A stretch of 5,689 nt of DNA from NCBI GenBank assembly GCA_022566435.1, contig JADFIX010000323.1, positions 1-5,689 of the forward strand. Direction: 5' to 3'. A model generated the notes under the pieces. It was not told where the DNA came from. It was given only the letters and a program-made list of their open reading frames with translations, and made no database searches. Each line of letters begins with the position of its first letter. The first letter of the stretch is position 1. This stretch comes from Planctomycetota bacterium (lineage in GTDB: Bacteria > Planctomycetota > Phycisphaerae > UBA1845). Shown one piece after another: positions 1 to 4,191 of the stretch. The position numbers were made by a program, and so were the translations under genes.

Positions 1-1
1 C

Positions 2-643
2 GTCGCCACGAGCGTCAATCCCAAGGTCATCGACGTGCCCGACGCCTCGGCAGGCGGCAGGACGACGATCGACGCGGTGGCCAAAGACGGCATTCAGCTT
101 CGCGCCAAGGCTCGGGTGACCGTTCGTACCAACATCAAGCAACTCATCGGTGGTGCGACCGAGGAGACAATTGTCGCGCGCGTCGGCCAGGGCATCGTCA
201 GCGCGATCGGCTCGGCCGACACCCACAAAGTCGTACTGGAAAACCCGGATCGAATCAGCCGTAATGTGCTGGCCGGTGGGCTCGATTCCGGAACGGCCTT
301 TGAAATCCTCTCGATCGATATTGCCGACGTCGACGTCGGCGAGAACATCGGCGCCAAGCTACAGGCCGACCAGGCGGAAGCCGACAAGAGACGTTTTCAG
401 GCGGAAGCCGAAAAGCGCCGTGCCATGGCGATCGCACTCGCCGCGGAGAACAAGGCCGCCATCGAAGAGAATCGCGCCAAGGTTGTGCTCGCGGAAGCCG
501 AAGTGCCAAAGGCCATGGCCGAAGCGTTTCGTAGCGGCCACCTCGGCATCATGGACTACTACCGTATGAAAAACATCCAGGCCGACACCGGCATGCGGGA
601 TTCGATCGGTAAGGGTGACGGATCAACCGAGCAAAAGGGCTAG
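2..643 (+). CDS. floA: FloA-type flotillin-like protein, 3' part (5' end outside window)
   Basis: Flotillins of the FloA (formerly YqfA) family are SPFH-domain membrane scaffold proteins that organise functional membrane microdomains. The frame is open from base 2 ([11 protein letters not shown]) to the TAG at 641-643, giving 213 residues of a family that is usually about 330 long; the N-terminal membrane anchor and start lie upstream of the window. Recognisable family blocks, in order, are [43 protein letters not shown], an alanine/glutamate/lysine-rich coiled-coil stretch (codons about 361-525), AMAEAFRSG, and [16 protein letters not shown] near the C terminus. GTG at 35 is internal and is not the start. 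Between NPKVI and VAKDGIQ the protein has about eight more residues (around DASAGGRTT) than the Bacillus FloA sequence as I recall it. The stop codon lies inside the CTAG that begins the first palindromic repeat. In many bacteria a membrane NfeD-type gene precedes floA; that region is not visible here. Confidence 0.93.
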   Translation, partial: VATSVNPKVIDVPDASAGGRTTIDAVAKDGIQLRAKARVTVRTNIKQLIGGATEETIVARVGQGIVSAIGSADTHKVVLENPDRISRNVLAGGLDSGTAFEILSIDIADVDVGENIGAKLQADQAEADKRRFQAEAEKRRAMAIALAAENKAAIEENRAKVVLAEAEVPKAMAEAFRSGHLGIMDYYRMKNIQADTGMRDSIGKGDGSTEQKG

Positions 644-808
644 TACGGTGTTTCATCAATCGGGCGAGTGTCGCCACCGCTGCCGAGCCGCATGCTTCGG
701 CTTGCGCGGCATTGCGAATCCTCGTTCGACGGTCAGATCCGGGGGGCGTCGCGCGGGCCAAAAGCGCGCGGCTCAGGTAGTCGTGGGACTTATGAAACAA
801 GGTACTAG
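640..808. repeat. CTAG-bounded palindromic element A (degenerate interior)
   Basis: The ends are inverted repeats: bases 640-656 match the reverse complement of 792-808 at 15 of 17 positions without gaps, starting with CTAGTAC and including GTTTCAT. The interior (about 657-791) matches only weakly, but holds local GC-rich stems such as GCCGA/TCGGC (682-686 with 697-701) and the GCGCG-rich run at 752-772. The left CTAG (640-643) contains the stop codon of floA, and the right CTAG (805-808) is also the left end of element B. No reading frame here looks coding. The layout suggests an old non-autonomous mobile element (MITE- or REP-like) inserted at CTAG; that origin is inference. Transcribed from floA, it could also act as a 3' stem-loop, but there is no T-tract to call a terminator. 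Confidence 0.6.
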
Positions 809-959
809 TGTACTGCCAACGTTGATTGTGCGGGTTTGCAGGCGGGCCACTCCCTAACGGTCGCGGTACTGATGCCTGGAGCATCGTATCAGTACGGCGA
901 GCGTGAGCGACCCGGCTCTTGGTCAACCCGCATATTTGAGGTTGGCAGTACACTAGTAC
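802..959. repeat. CTAG-bounded palindromic element B with 19-base perfect arms
   Basis: Bases 802-820 (GTACTAGTGTACTGCCAAC) are the exact reverse complement of 941-959. The symmetry continues inward without gaps: 821-875 aligns with the reverse complement of 886-940 at about 34 of 55 positions, best near the centre (CGGTACTGAT type sequence), leaving a 10-base middle at 876-885. The whole unit is therefore one long imperfect palindrome, able to form a cruciform in DNA or a long hairpin in RNA. The CTAG tetranucleotides at 805-808 and 953-956 are shared with elements A and C. Repeats with a TCGCGG...ACTGAT core are, as I recall, frequent between planctomycete genes; this was not checked. No transposase is encoded in or near it. 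Confidence 0.85.
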
Positions 960-1071
960 TACAGCGCAAAGTCGTCTTGAAGTCGTACCGCAGGCATCTT
1001 GCCTGCATCCTAATCGCGGCTCGTGCAGGCTAGAAGCCTGCGGTACGAGTGACCTTGCGCTGTAGGGCTAG
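953..1071. repeat. CTAG-bounded palindromic element C with twin GCAGGC hairpins
   Basis: The outer arms 953-973 and 1051-1071 match in reverse complement at 18 of 21 positions (CTAG followed by CTACAGCGCAA). The inner arms 983-1007 and 1024-1048 match at 23 of 25, including the 13-base perfect TCGTACCGCAGGC. The left arm has 9 unpaired bases (974-982) and the right has 2 (1049-1050). Each inner arm is itself a small hairpin: GCAGGC-ATCTT-GCCTGC at 990-1006 and GCAGGC-TAGAA-GCCTGC at 1025-1041. The element can therefore fold either as one long stem with a 16-base loop (1008-1023) or as a cloverleaf-like form with two short stems. The high arm identity suggests it is younger or under stronger constraint than element A. 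It shares the CTAG at 953-956 with element B. Confidence 0.88.
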
Positions 1072-1127
1072 ACGCTGAATGAACGCGGGCGAACTGTCCG
1101 CGGCTGTTACGTGAGGCGATCGTAAAC
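1072..1127 (+). promoter_or_regulatory. Leader before the proline-rich membrane protein
   Basis: This is the only part of the 644-1127 gap not covered by the palindromic elements. It holds a small inverted repeat, CGCGG at 1084-1088 with CCGCG at 1098-1102 (9-base loop), and a weak purine-rich GTGAGG at 1111-1116, 11 bases before the ATG at 1128. I see no convincing -35/-10 pair. If the gene has its own promoter, it must lie here or within the repeats. Confidence 0.3.
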
Positions 1128-1862
1128 ATGGAAGTATTCATTCTATCCCAACAAGGCTTCGAGTGGGAAGACTTGATGAAGTACGGCTTCTACATCGTCA
1201 TCTTCTTCGGCGCGGTGTTGGCACGAGGGGCGAAGGCGATCATCGACGCGATCAACAAAAAGAATCAGCCGGGAAGCGGACCGGGTCCTGCGATGCCCAC
1301 GCAGCGCGCTGCGCCCACCGCTCGCGATCGCTCGTCTTCGCCGACCGCCCCGGTCGCCAGACCCTTGCCCCCACGAATCCGGAGGTCCCTACAGCCACCG
1401 GTCGCGCGACCGCTCCCCGGTGGCCCCACGGCGCCCAGTCAAGTACCCACAGCGCCCACGCGTTCGCCCGAGGAAGTGTTGATCCCGGAACTGGTGCGCG
1501 AATTGGCAATGCCGCAGGGAAACGTGCCGACTAGACCGCCTGAAGGGTCTGCCCGGCAGTCGGCACCCAGTGCCGCTGCCTGGCCGCGTCGCACGAAGAG
1601 TTCAAAGGCGAAACCGGAGGCTAAAAAGCGCCGCAGCACCGAGGAGAGACTGGGCCATCTTGAGTTTTCTTCGCGCGACCGACACTTGGATCCGGAATCC
1701 CATCTCCACCTCAAAAACCAAACCGCCGGTCTTGTGGGCGGTGGGCGCGGTTTTGGCGACATGTCATCCCGAGCGGCGCTGCGGCACGCCATCGTCATGA
1801 ATGAAATTCTGGGCCTGCCGCTCGCGCTCCGGCAGGACGATGCCGATCCGTGGGGCTCATGA
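1128..1862 (+). CDS. Unrecognised single-pass membrane protein with proline-rich linker and conserved-looking C-terminal tail
   Basis: I cannot name the function of this 244-residue protein. Residues 1-17 are polar or amphipathic. Residues 20-32 (YGFYIVIFFGAVL) form a hydrophobic segment that probably spans the membrane, followed by a basic stretch, consistent with a cytoplasmic C-terminal part. Residues about 47-155 are rich in Pro, Ala, Arg and Ser and look disordered; the motif PVARPLP occurs twice (75-81 and 91-97). Residues 155-172 are strongly basic. The C-terminal tail, about 210-238, contains RAALRHAIVMNEILGLPLALR, which resembles a short tail I associate with planctomycete hypothetical proteins (memory, unverified). 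The ATG at 1128 has only a weak ribosome-binding site; an in-frame ATG at 1176 has a better one and would start just before the hydrophobic segment (228 residues). It follows floA on the same strand but is separated by the repeat array, so a flotillin link is speculation. It converges with the response-regulator gene, 4 bases apart. Confidence 0.72.
   Translation: MEVFILSQQGFEWEDLMKYGFYIVIFFGAVLARGAKAIIDAINKKNQPGSGPGPAMPTQRAAPTARDRSSSPTAPVARPLPPRIRRSLQPPVARPLPGGPTAPSQVPTAPTRSPEEVLIPELVRELAMPQGNVPTRPPEGSARQSAPSAAAWPRRTKSSKAKPEAKKRRSTEERLGHLEFSSRDRHLDPESHLHLKNQTAGLVGGGRGFGDMSSRAALRHAIVMNEILGLPLALRQDDADPWGS
1165..1170 (+). promoter_or_regulatory. Candidate ribosome binding site favouring an alternative start at 1176
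   Basis: GGGAAG lies 5 bases before an in-frame ATG (1176-1178, residue 17 of the longer reading). It is closer to a Shine-Dalgarno sequence, and better spaced, than anything before the ATG at 1128. Initiation here would give a protein beginning MKYGFYIVIFFG, with the hydrophobic segment immediately at the N terminus. Codons 1-16 of the longer form read as ordinary sequence, so both starts remain open. Confidence 0.4.
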
Positions 1863-1866
1863 CCGG

Positions 1867-3243
1867 CTACCGCAGTCCGTAATCTCGAAGTTTGCGGTAC
1901 AGCGTCCGCGCACCGATACCCAGCGCTTTGGCCGTCTTTTCGCGGTTACCCCCGAACATCCGTAGAGTATTCATGATGTGCAGCTTCTCGACGTCCGCCA
2001 TCGAAAGACCGGCCAGGTTTGGTGGACCTGCCGGTACGATGTCCGTCGATGCCTGAAGGGCATCCGGCAGATCGTTCACCGTCAACACCGGACCATCGCC
2101 TTCCAGACACATGCGGTTCACCACGTTCTTCAGCTCGCGCACGTTTCCCGGCCAATTGTAATTGACGATCTTGCGCATCGCGGCGGGCTCGATGCGTTCG
2201 TGGGCGGTATCGTTTTCCTTATTCGCCTGCTCGATGAATTTCTGCACGAGCACGGTGATGTCCTCTCGGCGTTCACGAAGCGGTGCCAACCTAATGGCGC
2301 CCTGGGCATGAATGCGGTAGAACAAGTCCTCGCGAAAGGTACCCTGCTGCACCAACTCTGTAAGATTTCGATTCGTCGCCGCCACGAACCGCACATCGGC
2401 GTATAGCGTATCGTTACTGCCGACGGGCATCACCTCGCCGGTTTCGAGCGTGCGGAGCAACTTGGCCTGCATCGCCAGGGGCATATCACCGATCTCGTCG
2501 AGGAACATCGTTCCGCCGTCCGCCGATTGAACCAGCCCCTTCCGATTGACGACCGCCCCGGTGAACGAACCTTTGACATGCCCGAACAACTCGCTTTCCA
2601 GCAGCGTTTCGCTGACGGCGGCACAATTCAAAACCTTGAAAGGCTTGCCCGCGCGAGGAGAATTGAGATGGATGGCTTGCGCGAACAGTTCCTTTCCCGT
2701 ACCGGTCTCACCGACGATGAGCACGGTGCTCTTGCTCCGCGCGATTTTCTTGAGCCGTTTGATCTCCTTCTGGATGATGTCCGACGTACCGATGATGCCT
2801 GAAAACTCGAACGCCTTGTCGACCTGCTCGCGTACCAGTCGCGAATCACGGGCCGCCATCGCCAGTTTTGTGGCACGCTGCACCTTTTCGCGGAGAATGT
2901 CGATATCGATCGGCTTGATGAGATAGTCGTAGGCGTGGTATTCACTTTCCCGGCTCAAGGCATCGCGTGCCAGTTCCTCGCTTCCATAGGCGGTGATGAG
3001 AATCACCTCGCAGTCCGGGTTCGCCTGCTTCGCCTTGAGAAGAACATCCATACCGTTGAGTGGACCACCGAGTCGGAAATCGGTGATTACGGTGTCCGGC
3101 GGGCGGCGCTCGATGCTCTCGATGGCCGCGGATCCGGTGTGGACGAGATTGCACGCATATTGCGAACGCTGCAACGCCTCCGCAATCGCCTCGCCGTGGG
3201 CGACTTCATCTTCCACAATCAGTACAAACGCCGTATCGCTCAT
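1867..3243 (-). CDS. Sigma-54-dependent response regulator, NtrC/AtoC family
   Basis: This is a complete 458-residue three-domain activator, the usual NtrC-family length. The receiver (about 5-125) has the acidic pair E11/D12, phospho-acceptor D55 (in TDFRL), T84 and K110-P111. The AAA+ domain (about 148-378) has Walker A GETGTGKE (178-185), the sigma-54-contacting loop as GSFTGA (225-230; the common form is GAFTGA), Walker B GGTMFLDE with D249/E250, the sensor-I region AATNRN (288-293), the arginine-finger region FREDLFYR (303-310) and sensor II WPGNVREL (364-371). A FIS-type helix-turn-helix lies at about 421-457 (GNREKTAKALGIGARTLYRKL). Phosphorylation by the upstream kinase should trigger oligomerisation and ATP-driven opening of sigma-54 RNA polymerase at target promoters; those targets cannot be told from this sequence. 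The ATG at 3243 begins right before the receiver; no strong ribosome-binding site precedes it, only a 33-base gap after the kinase stop. The stop (TAG, 1867-1869) faces the stop of the plus-strand gene. Confidence 0.97.
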   Translation of the reverse strand: MSDTAFVLIVEDEVAHGEAIAEALQRSQYACNLVHTGSAAIESIERRPPDTVITDFRLGGPLNGMDVLLKAKQANPDCEVILITAYGSEELARDALSRESEYHAYDYLIKPIDIDILREKVQRATKLAMAARDSRLVREQVDKAFEFSGIIGTSDIIQKEIKRLKKIARSKSTVLIVGETGTGKELFAQAIHLNSPRAGKPFKVLNCAAVSETLLESELFGHVKGSFTGAVVNRKGLVQSADGGTMFLDEIGDMPLAMQAKLLRTLETGEVMPVGSNDTLYADVRFVAATNRNLTELVQQGTFREDLFYRIHAQGAIRLAPLRERREDITVLVQKFIEQANKENDTAHERIEPAAMRKIVNYNWPGNVRELKNVVNRMCLEGDGPVLTVNDLPDALQASTDIVPAGPPNLAGLSMADVEKLHIMNTLRMFGGNREKTAKALGIGARTLYRKLRDYGLR

Positions 3244-3276
3244 AGATCAGTTATTCTAGACGAAAAGCGACCCATA

Positions 3277-4074
3277 TCAGCCACCGGTGGACTTCGCTCC
3301 GTTTTTCGTATCGATCAGCGGCAAACGCAAACAGAACGTCGTTCCCCTGTTCGGTTCGCTCCGAAAATCCAGTGATCCGCCGTGCGCTCGTGCAATCCGG
3401 CGAGTCAGCGAAAGGCCGAGTCCCGTGCCGCCCGCCTTGTTGGAAAAAAAGGGTCGAAACACTCGATCACGATCCTCGGCCGTGATACCGACGCCCGTGT
3501 CGCTCACCAGGATGACGGCCTCCTGATCGCTCCGCTCGACTGTCACCTCAAGCGTGCCGCCGTGGGGCATGGCTTCCTGGGCATTGACGAGCAGGTTGAG
3601 CAACGCTTGACCGAGGAGTTTGGCGTCCACGCTGCAAGGTATGGGGCGATCCGTGCCCCGTACGCGCAGTTCTATCGCCTTGCTCGTGACCAAGGGTTCA
3701 ACGAACTGCGTCAGCCGGTGAACCACGTCGCAGAGGTTCGTGTCTTGCTTCTGTAACTTGCACGGGCCGGTCAGGCTGAGGAATTCGTCGAACAGCCCCT
3801 GCAATCGCTCGGCCTCACCACACAGAACGTCCACTTTCAAAAGGGCTCGGCGACGGGCGTCTTCGAAATCGGTCCCCGCATCTCTAAGGTCCTCGGCCAG
3901 CAAGCGGAGGTTGAGCATCATTGTCGAAAGCGGATTCCGTAACTCGTGGGCGAGCCCGCCCGCGAGTTCCGCCATCTCCGCAATCGTACGTTCGTACTGT
4001 TCCAGGCGGGAAATGTCGTGCTGTTCGTGCGTCTCGTTCACGACGGGATCCCAACGAATGATGATGCCCGCCAC
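3277..4074 (-). CDS. Soluble two-component sensor histidine kinase, NtrB-like
   Basis: The protein has 265 residues and consists almost entirely of the kinase core. The dimerisation/phospho-acceptor region has the H-box AHELRNPLS with His43. The HATPase domain has the N-box NLLVNAQEAM (160-169), G1 DTGVGI (192-197), the F-box region FRPFFSNKAG (206-215) and G2 GGTGLGLSL (215-223), followed by the usual end GTTFCLRLPL. It should autophosphorylate on His43 and pass phosphate to Asp55 of the regulator encoded 33 bases downstream. There is no transmembrane segment and no recognisable sensor domain: only about 25-30 residues precede the dimerisation helix, so signal input probably comes from a partner protein or is unusual. 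The start is uncertain. I used the GTG at 4074 because it is the only ATG/GTG/TTG codon between the in-frame TGA at 4120-4122 and the kinase core; a 15-codon open extension lies upstream. The gene follows pnp after 117 bases on the same strand. Confidence 0.94.
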   Translation of the reverse strand: MAGIIIRWDPVVNETHEQHDISRLEQYERTIAEMAELAGGLAHELRNPLSTMMLNLRLLAEDLRDAGTDFEDARRRALLKVDVLCGEAERLQGLFDEFLSLTGPCKLQKQDTNLCDVVHRLTQFVEPLVTSKAIELRVRGTDRPIPCSVDAKLLGQALLNLLVNAQEAMPHGGTLEVTVERSDQEAVILVSDTGVGITAEDRDRVFRPFFSNKAGGTGLGLSLTRRIARAHGGSLDFRSEPNRGTTFCLRLPLIDTKNGAKSTGG

Positions 4075-4191
4075 AGGCGCGACCGGCGTCTTCCACGTCG
4101 GCCGCGAAAATTCCCGAATTCACCATCACCGAGCGGGCAAGCGTCGGTAACCGTTTCGGTCGAGGCCTCCGACCCTTCCGCCCGTCCGATT
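4075..4191 (-). other. Gap between pnp and the histidine kinase gene
   Basis: This 117-base stretch separates the pnp stop from the kinase start. It contains 15 codons open in the kinase frame (4075-4119) after an in-frame TGA (4120-4122). It also holds an ATG at 4124-4126 in another frame, and a short GC-rich partial dyad around GGCCTC (4163-4175) without a following T-tract. I see no convincing promoter or terminator. Readthrough from pnp into the kinase is therefore plausible but not shown. Confidence 0.5.

Noticed and set aside
549..953. Minus-strand 134-codon open frame, and plus-strand frames at 615-857 and 836-1033, across the intergenic region
   Set aside because: They run through the palindromic elements, are rich in Arg, Ser and Pro as expected for non-coding GC-rich frames, and show no family resemblance or start context. 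The inverted repeats explain the sequence better.
953..1071. Cloverleaf-like fold considered as a tRNA or tmRNA-like gene
   Set aside because: There is no anticodon arm, no T-loop GGTTCGAATCC-like sequence and no CCA end. The stems are explained by the nested inverted repeat.
640..1071. Repeat array considered as a CRISPR or integron cassette array
   Set aside because: The units are different from one another, are palindromic throughout, lack regular identical repeats with spacers, and contain no attC core sites or integrase gene.
1208..1235. TGGCAC occurrences (for example near 1219 and, on the minus strand, near 2960) as sigma-54 promoters
   Set aside because: None has TTGC or TTGCA at the required spacing and all lie inside coding sequence.
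1718..1758. Imperfect inverted repeat (ACCGCC with GGCGGT) in the proline-rich gene as a terminator or element
   Set aside because: It lies inside a continuous reading frame encoding the NQTAGLVGGGRGFG stretch, is short, and has no T-tract; chance GC-rich symmetry explains it.
1439..1798. Minus-strand 119-codon frame opposite the proline-rich gene
   Set aside because: GC-rich DNA routinely keeps the antisense frame open. The plus-strand frame has a sensible membrane segment and C-terminal tail and spans the whole region, so it is preferred.
4158..4176. GC-rich dyad around GGCCTC between pnp and the kinase as a possible terminator
   Set aside because: The symmetry is short and imperfect and no T-tract follows on the transcribed strand.
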